A stretch of DNA of 64,000 bases from Todiramphus chloris collaris (Eukaryota > Chordata > Aves > Coraciiformes > Alcedinidae). Both the position numbers and the translations under genes were made by a program. Location: assembly GCA_025345505.1 (NCBI GenBank), contig JANVCC010000018.1, positions 12,468,231-12,532,230 of the forward strand. The letters run 5' to 3'. The notes below the pieces were generated by a model. It was not told where the DNA came from. It searched no databases and worked only from the letters and a program-made list of their open reading frames with translations. The stretch's first letter is position 1, and the number at the start of each line of letters is the position of its first letter. Positions 1 to 10,798 of this stretch are shown here, piece after piece.

Positions 1-3000
1 AATCTGGGGTTTGATTATTTCATTTATTTGCAAATTCTACGCCATGATAATTTTATTGAATCAGGGTTACTCTTTTATTTACACAAACTGGGAATAAGCT
101 CTTATCTCTACAGTATAGGAATTACCAAGAAGGATTGTTGAGGTCTCCCATTTATAAGCATTATGGTGCTTAGCTCATGAGCCTAATACCACTACTTTTC
201 AAAACAGATTGTCAATGCCACTCTGTATCTAAATAGTGTTAAACTGTGAAAAAATATTTGCTGCTTAAGGCTGATGAGACACTGTATATTTTATTTTACT
301 AACCCTATTTTGCCTAGGCAGTAGCAAGCATCTTCGAAGTTTGAATGGTTTTCTTTATGAAGGGTACATCGCTACTCACCCTCATGCACCTTGGAGAAGA
401 GAAAGAAAGAATTTCAAACTTAGCTCTGAACATCTTCCTTGGACAGCCTGAAGTTTAACTGCAAACTCTGACGTCCTTTTTTGTTCTACTGACATTGGTT
501 CCAAATTCCACCTGAGTTCCTGTCAAAATAGCTGGAGATTGTGGCCATACAGCACTTCAGAGGCTCAAGCCCATATGCTAAACTCCAGTTCTCTCTTTGT
601 GCCCAACACATGTACCCACACAGCCATGCAAGAGAAAGTCAAAAGGACCTTTAAAAAGCATTAACCCACTTTACCTAGGAAAATGATAATTTGCATAGTT
701 GATGAATATATATACAAGTAAGAATATGCAGTTAAGGCCCTTCTGGTAGACATCACAAACATGAGCCTTCCATTGAATTCTGTAAGCGGTTGAAGTTGAG
801 ATCCTGATCCTGGCTACTCCTTGATTTTAGCCCAAAGTAAATGCCACATGAAGGATAGATCTTTTAGTTTAAAGATCCTCATCCTGAAAACATTTGAAAA
901 GGCAAGCTATTTTACATACACAGATCAGCTGCAGAATCAGAAATACCACAAAGCCTCAAAATAAAAATATGAAGGAAAAAAAAAAAGTGTAAAAATGTCA
1001 CCATATAAAAGCATAACCTCAATCTGAATGGCCTCTGCTAATGGAAGTTTTATGATTCCTCTAGACAAAACCACCTGAATATGTTTGTGATTGACGAAAA
1101 TTGTTCAAAATTAAGAAATGAAAATGCACGTTGCTAGCTGCTCAACTACAAATCCTACAAGACAAATTAGATTTTATTTCTCAAAGGTAAATATAGATAA
1201 AGTAACTGCTAATTTCAATGGCATGGTGGCATTTTACTATAAACAAAACAAAAAAAAACCCAACTTCACAGGGAATTTGTATTATTTAGACAAGATAATA
1301 CTATTATGCAAAAGACATAAAGCAGCGTGCCACAAACATTTAAAAAATATATATATATGTGTAGCACTGTCAGGTTTTCCAACCTAACATCTATACTACC
1401 CTTTTTTTGATTTACAAGCAGTTCAATAAAGTATCTAATCCTAGTATCCATTAATTTTCTTTTCAATAAAAATGTGAAAAAGTCTGTCAGATTAAACTAA
1501 CATTGTATCACAGGATCCATGAGCACAGGGCAGTTTTACATGTCAAATTTGAACTCAGAATACGAAGAAGTTAAATATTTCATATTAATCAAGTAAGTAA
1601 ATAAATTCCAGACTTGACATGGGGACACTGACACATATGAACTAACAGAAGGACTTGATCACACTCTAGTCATATATTATTATCATTTAGACCCTAAATC
1701 TGCAGTGAAACTATCCTCAGCATGGTAATCCAATCATACCTCTTCACATATTTCTGGATTAATACTTCGGGGACAGGACTTTCACCTTTCTCCTGGATTA
1801 TAAAGCAGAAAAACATGCTGTTTGCATAGCGTAAGCACGAATACATACAACTGTTTAGTCACAGACAAGTATAATTATGGACAGAACATTGTTAAGTTAC
1901 TCTAGTAGAAATCTTTTGTAGAAAATACCTAAATCTTTAAACTAGTTGTAGCTATTCCAGCCCCTCACTTCCTCTGTTAGCTGCAGACAGAGAGTTGGGA
2001 ACTGTGAAGGCTGAGGCACATGATCCCAAAAGATACTGTGTGTCTCAAGTGAGATCCAGCATTCCCTCAACTCCAGTGAATGTTGACAGTTAGAGATTTT
2101 CAACACATCACATATGCAGTTCTATAAACTCTGACAGATGTTTACACATCACTTACCTGAATATGAAAGACACTAAAATTAAATGAGGCAGGATAATTAA
2201 GACTATGCACACGGTAGCACAGACCAAGGGCAATTTCTTGTCGCTCCCTGAAAGCTACATCTTGTTACACCCTGCTTTTAACCTGAAATCCACATATGGA
2301 TCAATTGCATATTGCCCTAATGCTGTGAGAGGTTTGGATGCTTTTGTCTGTTTGTTTGTTTTTGTGGGGGGGTTTTGTTTGTTTGTGTTTTGTTTTGTTT
2401 TGTTTTGTTTTGTTGTTGATTGCTTTGTTTGCTTGTTTGGTTTTGTTTTTGTTTTATGCAATCATAATGACTTGAGAGGGGGAAAAAAATCCTACCAAAT
2501 AAAAACAAAGTAACCTGGAAGCATAAGACAGAGACGAAGTCTGACAATGACAAAACATATTTTGCTACCCATCATTACAGTCCTCTGCCTTTATGCACAG
2601 CCAATAACCAGTAAACATTTTGGTCATGACAGTAAAACATTTCACAAAGGCTGTCTATTTTTCAAGAGGACATAATCAGAATTTTTAATTGTTAGCCTCA
2701 AAACAATTCAAAAGATTGCATTTTGAAAAGATAAACAAAATTGTATCCAAGCAAAAGAGTCTATAAAACTGTTACCCAAAGAGCTAACAGAAAGCTTGAG
2801 ATGTGACACAAAAGAGAGATGTGAAAATTATCCTAACATTGCAGTCATATTACAAGTCAGTACTTCAAGAGCAATGAATGAGATATAAATATTTACCCTA
2901 GGTAACTAGACTGAAGAATGTAAACAGATTCCACAGATATGATGTAATTTGTCAATATATTTACTGCTGGAAATGGAAATGTTAACTCAGGCAGGTCACT

Positions 3001-5060
3001 GATCCTGAAAGATGAGTATAATCAATTACATTTTTTACCTGTCAGTCACTCAAATCATTGCTTTTCTCTCAGCTGACTGCTCTCCTGCCTTCTATTTCCT
3101 GTTTCAAGGAACTGAACAACTTTTTATGTACAATTTTCACTCAGTCTGTTTTACTGTTTCCATACTGACATCACAGATTAACACTTTGTTTCAGAACTAG
3201 TCAGTTTTCTTCCCTTATTTTCAATGTATTGATATTTTCTGTCTCCCACCTCAGAAAGGTCGCCCTTCTGGCATCTCTGAAATGCCATCTTAAATCTCAG
3301 TTCTTCTCAAGGTCCACAAATTTTAACCACCTCCTAAACAATACAATCTGATCCAAAGCTCACTGGAGTCAGTGAGAGCCTTTCTATTAACTTCAGTGGT
3401 CTGTGAATCAGCCGCTGTGTATGTATCTTTGATGTCAATAACATGCTGCCACTTGAACATAATCATGGCAACACTATAATCTAGGTTCATACTATCTGTG
3501 AATATTTCCAGTATATTTTCAGACCTTAGGCAAAGGACTAAGGATTTAATTTTGTTATCTTTACCTGTACAAATTTGAAGTGATGCCAGAGACTTCTGAC
3601 AGAGTTTGAATAAATAAGCATAGACTAGCTCCTATCACTTCATTTATATATTACAAAATACCACTCTATATCTAGCTAGTCAGAAAAGGATTGTTGCATT
3701 TATGAACCAGGTTAGTAAATCATTACCAAAAAAATCTCAGAATCAAAATGGCTGTTTAGATAGAGTGACAAAGTATTTGGAAACCACAGTGAAAAGTTTA
3801 AAGCCGGTATCTTTTGAATTCTCACTAGTGAGGAAGTGCAATGCTGTTCTTGCAAGGATCCTCTCTATTATAGGATCCTCACCTATATTATTCATCTAAG
3901 AACAATTTGAATAAAAGGCATTCCAGAAATCAAAAATAACAGTATGACTTTTCCTGTCTTCATAAGCATTCACTTATTTATTCACTTTTCATGTAATTTT
4001 CCCTGCCTCTTGCAACCTCAGCTCTCTAATGCATATTTTTAAAAGGAGAAACTAAAATAAATTACTTTTTCCCACCCTTCCTTCTCTTACCACTTAAATT
4101 TTAATTTTTTGTAAGTGTCTTGGGTGTAAAGCTAGTGCTTTCTGCAATTCCACAGTGCTTCCATCAAGTGATATAGGGAAATCAGTTCTAACAGTCAATT
4201 CAGGAGATATAATGCAGTATAGTAATTAAGATACACAAATACTATGTGGAGGACTCTGATCACATTATGGAAAAATCTATCATTATCTGACAGCAACTAT
4301 TGCCAATATAAAGCTAAAATATTACACATTTATTAAAAGGTATGTTGGGATTTGAGGCTATTTCAGCAATAATTTGACAGTAATGACAATTCGCATTTTT
4401 CACATCTTCACCCTATATTTTACTAACCAAGGCACTCTAGGGGAAGCAATAAAAGTAACACTGCCTATTACCACGTAACTTTGCCAGGTGTATCAGCAAA
4501 CAAAACCAGTTAGATGACCTTCACTGAAGGGATGCAGTTATGGAGGTGGTGTGTTTGTTGGTTGGTTTTGGTTTTTTTAAAGATACTTATGCTGACACTT
4601 TTATTATAATCAAGTACACTCCACCCTCACAGCTTCAGCTATAGGAGACAAACACTTTATAGAAATGAAATTACTGTTGCAACAAGGTTGCTTATGACAT
4701 TGTTTAATACAAAAAGGAGCCAGAACACAGTACATTGATAGGGGGTGGAGTGTATTTTATATACAGAAGAAGAGTATTACTTCTGTTCTGCTATCTGACA
4801 TTGATGTGGGAAGCGGGGACAAAAACAAATGCATTTTCTTTTCAGTACTGAAACATGCAAAGACAAAATGCTTATTACAAGTTCTAGGCAGCTCAGGATA
4901 ATAATAAAAAACCCAAACCATGAACAACTCTAGAAATGCCCCAGTATACTTAACTTGTTCAGTTTGTTTTTTTCTTTATGTTTAATACTCTGATCTTTCG
5001 CTTTAAAACTTAAAATTAAGCAGTGACTGAATAGGATCTGAAATACAGACAAGGCATTTC
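1..5060. other. Intergenic DNA downstream of LRATD1, no gene seen
   Basis: AT-rich sequence with frequent stops in all frames. The short open frames here (up to about 100 codons) show no recognisable domain. I see no CR1 3' signature and no LTR end. The only obvious structure is the T/G-rich simple repeat near 2.34-2.46 kb. Relative to LRATD1, which runs leftward, this is downstream flank and could include a longer alternative 3' UTR or conserved regulatory sequence, but nothing visible proves that. Confidence 0.6.
2341..2456. repeat. T/G-rich simple repeat (TTTTG)n/(TTTG)n
   Basis: A run dominated by TTTG and TTTTG units, with a perfect (TTTTG) stretch around 2388-2415, interrupted by a G7 block near 2365. 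The 68-102 codon frames on both strands here are low-complexity products (Phe/Cys/Val on plus, Lys/Gln/Asn/Thr on minus) and are not genes. Confidence 0.85.
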
Positions 5061-5264
5061 TCACATCACATTAAAAGGCATCTTTTAAATGCAGTTGTGT
5101 ATTTCTAAACTTAGCTTGAACAGGATTTTTAATTGCTTGGAATTTGAAATGCAAGATGGGCTTGGCCACATTACACCTATTTTCTTTAAGTGTAATTGTA
5201 AATATGCAATAAATTGCTGATTCAAAGAGGCAACATGCAGAATTCAAACCTATTTGTTTCTTAC

Positions 5265-5352
5265 AGGATCCTGTTGACCTGTGCATGAAGAGGTACTGAA
5301 GCAGTGGTGCAGTGAGAATCACTACAGCGATACAAATCCACAGCTCAAGCAT
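5265..5352 (-). other. Candidate small membrane-helix reading frame ending at a donor-like site
   Basis: On the minus strand, an ATG at 5352 opens a 93-codon frame. The first 29 residues begin MLELWICIAVVILTAPLL and read as a signal anchor or single transmembrane helix followed by a basic, polar stretch (MHRSTGS). The frame then crosses the donor-like sequence CCT|GTAAGAAAC (GT at 5264-5263), after which its composition looks non-coding. About 50-60 bases upstream of the ATG are a TATA-like string (about 5402-5411) and, further up, an inverted CCAAT. I do not recognise the protein. It lies about 870 bases beyond the LRATD1 stop on the same strand, so it could be chance sequence in a long 3' UTR. 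On the plus strand the same junction reads as a splice-acceptor-like TTTCTTACAG, so the signal is ambiguous. Confidence 0.15.
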
Positions 5353-5724
5353 GAGATCCTGGAAACTGGTTCTCTGAGGAGCAACGCTAACTACACCGTT
5401 TGCTAAAATATACCACTTCCTTTAACCAATGAATTTAATTTCAGGAAAACAGCTGCTCATCAACTTTTTGTCCAAAAGAAAAAAAGGCAGGGAGAGTGGG
5501 AGGAGAGAAGAGGTGGAAAGAGCTTATGAATTATGATGACATTTATCAGAAAGCTGCAAACAGAAAGCAAAGACAACAAATATTTTAAATGTGATAGATT
5601 TCAACTGGAAGTGTGAAAGTATTTTCCCCTGTTAGTATCTTGCCAGAGTTAGCTGGGACGAAATTTGGGCTGCAGCTACAGAATGAAGCAACAGTGTTGA
5701 GAAACAAAACAAACAGGCATTTCT

Positions 5725-5760
5725 CCCCAGCCCCCCCTCCCCTCCAACCCCACCTTCCCC
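5725..5760 (-). promoter_or_regulatory. G-quadruplex motif on the LRATD1-sense strand
   Basis: The plus strand has C-runs at 5725-5728, 5731-5737, 5739-5742, 5748-5751 and 5757-5760. On the minus strand this gives at least four runs of four or more G with loops of 5, 5 and 1 bases, a canonical intramolecular G-quadruplex pattern. It lies about 170-200 bases beyond the candidate AATAAA of LRATD1. G-rich elements downstream of poly(A) sites are known to slow polymerase and favour 3'-end formation. That role here is inference. If transcription continues past the AATAAA, the motif would instead sit in the 3' UTR. Confidence 0.5.
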
Positions 5761-5888
5761 TCACAGTTAGCAAAGTATGACTGACGCTTTTGGTTGGCTG
5801 CAAGGCAAATATTAGCTAGAAATTCATTCAGCTAGATCCACATCCATGGCCCCAGATGTTTAAAACTTATCATGGATTAAAGCCATGA

Positions 5889-5933
5889 AATAAAAAAATA
5901 AAAAAAATAAGAATTTCAATTTGAAATTTTATT
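5889..5933 (-). terminator. Candidate LRATD1 poly(A) signal and U-rich downstream element
   Basis: Reading leftward from the LRATD1 stop, the first canonical AATAAA I found is at 5933-5928 (plus strand TTTATT). It is followed after about 16 bases by a long U-rich stretch (plus strand A-rich, 5889-5912), which is the expected arrangement of signal and downstream element. Cleavage between them would give a 3' UTR of roughly 300 nt. Longer isoforms using later signals cannot be excluded. Confidence 0.45.
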
Positions 5934-6217
5934 GGTGTGTTGCTGGAATGGTCAACATTGATCAACAGGAGAGACTTTGTCCACATACTTTGAGAACAGC
6001 CTCCCTGCACCTCCCCCCTCTTTTCTTCATCTCTCTTTCAGCATTAATGCTATTAAAAGCCAAACAAATGTGAAGAATGCTGGTTTTTTTGGAATGTTGC
6101 CATGGATCCTGCTTCCAGTCGAGTCCCATGGAAAGAGGGTGCAGCCTTCTGTCTCTGTGGCAGGCTGGTCTCTCCGGACAGGGGAAAAGGAAGATAGCCA
6201 GGTACCCCTGCTACTCC

Positions 6218-7072
6218 CTATTCTTTCCCATCCACTATAGCCAAGTCTTTGATCACCCTCAGTTTGCCACTGGCATCGATCCTGCGCTTCTCGCGTATTA
6301 GATCCTCCAGGCTGTGGAACCTCACCGTGTGCACTTTGTTCTCCGCCAAGTGGATCTTGAGATAGTATTGCTGCTGGTGCTGGGTGCCGGCAGCAGCCTG
6401 CAGCTCCCCCCCGGCTTTGAACTCCCTTTTCCCGAAGCGGCACCAGGCGGCGAAGCTCTCAGAGTTAGTCCAGCAGATCTCGTCGCTTTTTAAGCCCAGG
6501 TGCCCGCAGGCGTTTTGCACCACCAGCTCGGCCACCAGCGGGCGAAAGCGGTACCAGCTATTCACCACCCGGCCCACGTTGCCCGCGGCCGCCTCGTACA
6601 AGCTGTCCTGGCGGATCTGCCCCTGGTGCAGGTGGATGATCTGCCCGCTGCCCACATACACTGCCCAGTGCGGCGGCGGGTGCTCCGACGGCCCCAAGTA
6701 AAGCAGCTCCAGCAGGTCTCCCGGCTTGCAGAGGGCAGGCAGGGCTGACACCGAGTAGACGCTGAGGTCCCCAGCCTGGGGGCCGCTGCTGACCTTGGAG
6801 AAGATGCATTCCTGGCCGCGGAAAGCGGAGAACTGGGTCTCGTTCAGCACCAGCTGGTGGTGGAGGTGGTGGGTGGGCGTCTCCTGGCCAGGACTGCCGG
6901 AGCCCTTCACGCCGTACTTGTCTGGTTGGCCTCGCTCGTCCAGGTCCTCCTCCTCATCCGAAAAGAAGTAAGCCACCCCGACGCGCAGCTCGTCTTTCTC
7001 GATCCCCGAGGGGTCCCCGGTCGGCAGCTCGCTGTAATTCAGGTGGGTGATGCGATCCAGTTGATTTCCCAT
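6218..7072 (-). CDS. LRATD1: LRAT domain-containing protein 1 (FAM84A/NSE1)
   Basis: Intact 284-codon frame in one exon, close to the roughly 290 residues I recall for mammalian LRATD1. The start is chosen because the protein begins with the family's invariant MGNQLDRITHLNY and the frame upstream is GC-rich junk. An acidic patch (about residues 38-50, SDEEEDLDER) and a His-rich segment (68-72) precede the LRAT/NlpC-P60-like domain at about 115-215. Both domain histidines are visible: H135 in PPHWAVYVG and H147 in QIIHLHQ. At the position of the catalytic Cys in active LRAT/HRASLS enzymes (motif NCEHF), this protein reads NSESF with Ser204, so acyltransferase activity is doubtful. A basic C-terminal segment (REKRRIDASGKLRV) follows. 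The family is associated with cell morphology and motility; the biochemical role is not settled. The gene sits in its own CpG island with no neighbouring gene in the window. Codon use is GC-rich, unlike the surroundings. Confidence 0.97.
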   Translation of the reverse strand: MGNQLDRITHLNYSELPTGDPSGIEKDELRVGVAYFFSDEEEDLDERGQPDKYGVKGSGSPGQETPTHHLHHQLVLNETQFSAFRGQECIFSKVSSGPQAGDLSVYSVSALPALCKPGDLLELLYLGPSEHPPPHWAVYVGSGQIIHLHQGQIRQDSLYEAAAGNVGRVVNSWYRFRPLVAELVVQNACGHLGLKSDEICWTNSESFAAWCRFGKREFKAGGELQAAAGTQHQQQYYLKIHLAENKVHTVRFHSLEDLIREKRRIDASGKLRVIKDLAIVDGKE

Positions 7073-7109
7073 CAATGACAGGGCGAGGCGAGGGCAGGAA
7101 TCGCCGGAT
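7073..7109 (-). other. LRATD1: LRATD1 5' UTR portion of the coding exon
   Basis: The short segment between the splice acceptor and the ATG. It has no upstream ATG. The start context is CATTG-ATG-G: T at -3 is not ideal, and G at +4 is favourable. Family identity of the N-terminus, not context, decides the start. Confidence 0.7.
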
Positions 7110-7260
7110 CTGAAGGAAGGGTGGGGTGGGCAGGGACAGAGAGAATAAGAGAAGCGGAGAGCAAACGGAAAGAAGGAAGGAATGAAAAGGAAAAAAAAAA
7201 AAAAACCAAAAACCAAACAAAAAACCCAAACAAAGAGAGGAAAAAAAAAAATAAAAATCA
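7110..7260 (-). other. LRATD1: 3' end of LRATD1 intron 1: acceptor and long pyrimidine tract
   Basis: On the minus strand the sequence just before the 5' UTR reads CCACCCTTCCTTCAG|ATCC, with AG at 7111-7110. It is preceded by an unusually long T/C-rich stretch extending back to about 7255 (plus strand: A/G-rich, with poly-A runs near 7191-7205 and 7241-7251). LRATD1 genes have a non-coding first exon and the entire CDS in the second, which this fits. The donor cannot be fixed by eye. Minus-strand GT sites exist in the CpG island, and a consensus AG|GTGAGG occurs at 8392-8391. Confidence 0.65.
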
Positions 7261-8011
7261 AGGCACACACAAAAGATTTCAGCGATTCCACCCCAAGCCC
7301 CCATCCCTCCCCCACCATTTCCCTCCTCTCCGTTGAAGGGAGAAACTCCCAGTGCTGATCCTCCCCCCGGAGTGCAGAGCAGGGCAAAGTAGAGCCCTGG
7401 GTCCTCGGCGCTCGCCGGGCCGCTGCGTGCGGGTCTGTCCGACTCCCACGGTCCCGGAGCGCCCGGCTCACACGGCCGCAGCAAAAGGCGGCTCCCCGTT
7501 GCCTGCCAGCTCTGTACGGAGGATCGCAGTTGCCCCGGGAGCCTCCGCTCCCGGCTCCGCAGGGGGAGAGGGCTCCCGGGACGCGGAGAGGGTCTGCCCG
7601 GGAGAGTCCAAGCCCTTCCCGTTGCCTGGGCGCAGCCGAGCCGCGCCGGGCAGCGCTGCATGAGGGAAGGCGGCTGGAGAAGCGCGCGGCCTCGGAGCGG
7701 GCACCCCAGCCTGTCTGCCCGCCCTGTCCTCGCAGCCCGGCCGGGACTCGACGAGGAGCAGACAAGAGGAGACGATCAGTATCCCCCCCACCCAAAGGGT
7801 GTCTTTCGCCCCTCTTCGTACCCGTGGTCGCCCAGCGCCAGAAACCCCCCCCCAAAGTCCTTTAAAGTCGTCCTGTCCCCATGGGTGCTGCAGAGGAGGT
7901 GAGCTCTGTCCTCCCCGCTGCGCGCCCGGCTCCTCCGCCCGCGCCGCCCCGCTCAGCTGTGGACTGACCGGCCCCTCCGGCGAGCCTAAGTACCGGCGGC
8001 GCCGTTCCCGA

Positions 8012-8035
8012 GCCCGCCCCGGCCCCGCTCATTGG
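8012..8035 (-). promoter_or_regulatory. LRATD1: GC box and CCAAT box, probable LRATD1 core promoter
   Basis: On the minus strand a CCAAT pentamer (8035-8031, in GGCCAATGAG) is followed about 10 bases downstream by a GGGGCGGG GC box (8020-8013). This spacing and order is typical of CpG-island promoters bound by NF-Y and Sp1. Transcription would be expected to begin some tens of bases further left, around 7.93-7.98 kb. No good TATA box is seen there. The start site itself is inferred. Confidence 0.45.
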
Positions 8036-8239
8036 CCGCGCCGCGCAGCTCCCGGTGGCGGCGATGGCAGCGGCGTCGCTCCGCGGTGTCGTTGCTCGGC
8101 CGGGCCCCGCCGCCCGCCGCCCAGGACCCCGGCGCCCCCGAGCGTCCCCCGGACAGCACCAGGGCTGCGGCACGCCGGCGGCTGTGTGTGGGGAAGCGGT
8201 GCTTCCCACGGGGAAGGGGATTAAAGAGAGCGCCCACCG

Positions 8240-10519
8240 CCGTGTGCTGCTGCCAAGCGACCCCTTGAAAGAAAAAGATGAAAATTAAAAAAAAAAAAGT
8301 AAATTCCACTGAAAAAAACCCACCCAGGCTTCCCTTTGAGGGTTGTACATGTCCAAGAGTTGCACCGTCCATCGAGATGGGATGCCCCTCACCTAACTTT
8401 AGCAACCTCAGGTTGTACCGGTGCAGCTTAAGCTGATACTCTGGGTTTCCCTAGGCAGGGGACACCGGCGTTTCCAGGGGCTGTTCTGCTCACCTGTTTT
8501 CACTACCTATTTTAGGAAGGCATGAACTGCCCTGAGGAGGTGCCTGCCTCTTGCTGTCGCCTAGGTGGGACGTTGAAATATTAGATGGTTGACGTTAGGT
8601 GAGATGACTGTAGTTCTCTTTCCATGTCTAACTGAAGCAGTGGTTGTGGGTTGTCCTCAAATGCTACGACATGCTAATGACTTAAGTGAAAAATCAGACT
8701 TCCCGACAGTAGCAGTACATTCTTTCCTAAAACGTATGAAATCTAAAATCTGTCATTTACAGCAGCTAATATCAATATGAACTTTTACACCTAATTTTTC
8801 AAGTTATAAAATTCAAACTCTGAAATTATTAGTTGATTTGACCACCATTTCCCTGTTAGTGACAATAATGGGATTGTAACCTAGTTCTTCTGAGTTCCTA
8901 GTCTTTTGTTCTAATCACGTGAACTTCTGAGAAGTGAGAATTTAAATATTTTAAGACACTTCATGAAAAAAATCTAATGGCAATCTTTGATTCATATGTG
9001 AATCATATTAAAGTACCATTTTTACCCAGAAGTAAATTTACTACTTTCTTCACAGTGGAAATAGTTTTGTCATTTAGACCTAAGTATTCCTGCTTTCAGT
9101 GTGTGTGGATAATATCTCTCTCCACTGCTGGCCTTTTTCCAGTTTTCAGGTTTAATTAACTGAGAACAATAATGTCGTCATTTTATTCTTATGATAGACA
9201 TACATCCTTAAATATATATAGTGAATTTCAGTTTCCCAGTGTACAAATTGCATACCTAAGTTCAAATGGATCAAATACTGAGTTTCTTAGATGCTTTTTC
9301 TTTGAATGACCCTGTTCTTTTTTTCATTCAAATATTTATATGGCTTTCTAGAACAGCATTTTTTTTCTCTCATTAATTTTTTAACATATGCAAAGGCATC
9401 ACATCATAAATGGAAGAGAAAAAAGGGTGTGTTTAGTGATACAACATTCAAAGACTGACATCAGTTATTTTTCACTGTTGCAATTATAATAAGCTATTGA
9501 TGGCAACAGACTTCCCATGTCTCATAAACCCAGGGGTTGCAGCCTGAGACTCACAGAAGGTACAACAGTTATAGTTGTTGCATTCAGGGTCTGTAGAACT
9601 AGAAAGAGAATTTGAAAAAACATATATATATGTATATAAAAGGGTTCTATTCTAATATATGCATTTAAAATTTTCACAGGACTAAGCATAACAGATGGAT
9701 GTTAGTAATCTCTGGAATTGTGTAAATTCTTTTCTAATGATTGTCAGAAATTATATGGTTTTTTTATGCCATGACCTTCACCAATTGCAACATTTTAAAG
9801 TAAATTATGAAAAGACTGTAATAGGTTTAGAGTTAAGGCTGTAACACATTGTCTAAATATTTTGATTTTTTTTTTTAATAACTGTTAATGTGCTTCATTG
9901 TTAAAGCTAGTCCAAGTTGAAGGCCACATTCTGTAGGCCTTCATCAACAGTTTCTGTTTTCTAAACACTTTATATTTTTCTCATTTAAAATCTGCATCTT
10001 TTTAGGTTGCACTTGCACAGTTCACACTTCCCACAATTGCCAATCATCAAAGCTACGTGGAGTAATTTTTAGATAGTTCTAAACAAACAATACATTATTT
10101 TATCTTTTACATGCAAAACAGTAGATAACAGATTGCTTCAGTAAACTGCAGGTGCAGAAGGAAAGAGTTTAGGTCTAAGGAAGTCTCTGCACTTCTAACT
10201 GGGTGGAATATCTCCTGCCAAATTTTAACCATTTTTAACCATTTTAACCATGCTTTTGCAAGTCTTCTCAATGACGGTATTCCATCTCTTCCTGAAGCAC
10301 CTTCAATCCCTTACAATCCCCTTCTCTGTATGACCTCTATTCAACAAACTTCCAACACCCATTTTCTCATTTCATTTTAGTTCTCCTGACTACACACTTT
10401 GTTTCATCAGTGCTTCATGCTCTGCTTACATCCTTACAAGGAGTTTTCCATCAGTTTCTCTTAAATCACAAATTTAAGTAATGTCAAGAAGTTTCCTTAA
10501 AAAAACAAACAAAGAAGAT
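8240..10519. other. Upstream flank of LRATD1, no gene seen
   Basis: The CpG island fades at about 8.24 kb into AT-rich sequence. No recognisable repeat, exon or conserved domain is visible. A TA-rich stretch occurs near 9.63 kb, and the decamer TTAACCATTT is near-repeated three times around 10.226-10.250 kb. This is the proximal upstream region of the gene and a natural place for enhancers, but no specific site can be asserted. Confidence 0.5.
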
Positions 10520-10798
10520 GAAGACTTTATTTTTTATAAGGAGTCACATGGAAAAGACAAGGGGTAATAGGTACAAGTTACCCCTGAGGAGATTATGATT
10601 AGACATGTGGAAAATCTTTCACAAGGACAATCAGCCATTGGTATAACGTCCCCAGAGAAATGATGGAGTACCCAACGTCAGACACTTAAGATACAGGCGG
10701 ACAGGATGCTGGCTCATCTTGTCTAGACTGTGCTTTTGCTGAGAAAGGTTGGACCAGATGATCTTTGAGATGCCTTTCAATCTGGTATTCTACAATAC
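10520..10798 (+). mobile_element. CR1 LINE 3' end, old copy
   Basis: Diverged but readable CR1 3' region. The stretch CAATCAGCCATTGGTATAAC followed by CCCCAGAGAAATGATGGAG, then GGTTGGACCAGATGATCTTT and an ATTCTAC terminus, follows the order of the CR1 3' end. It is severely 5'-truncated (about 280 bp) and no ORF2 coding capacity remains. Confidence 0.8.

Larger units (their letters stand above)
6270..8240. promoter_or_regulatory. CpG island spanning the LRATD1 CDS and promoter
   Basis: A sharp rise in GC and CpG density from about 6.27 to 8.24 kb, against an AT-rich background on both sides. It is strongest at 7.38-8.22 kb and interrupted by the A-rich intron tract at about 7.19-7.26 kb. Such islands mark promoters of developmentally regulated or broadly expressed vertebrate genes. 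Long open frames in the other five frames of this block (including a 545-codon upstream extension of the LRATD1 frame) are a by-product of low stop-codon frequency and are not genes. Confidence 0.9.

Noticed and set aside
2205-2553. Cys/Phe-rich and Lys/Gln-rich frames
   Set aside because: Translations of the TTTG/TTTTG simple repeat on both strands.
7073-7855. In-frame 5' extension of the LRATD1 frame giving a 545-codon protein
   Set aside because: Crosses a clear splice acceptor (7111-7110) and a low-complexity Phe-rich stretch from the intron pyrimidine tract. The family starts at MGNQLD.
6384-8405. Many 70-235 codon frames on both strands in the CpG island
   Set aside because: High GC reduces stop codons. 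The products are Arg/Pro/Gly/Ala-rich shadows of LRATD1 or of non-coding island sequence.
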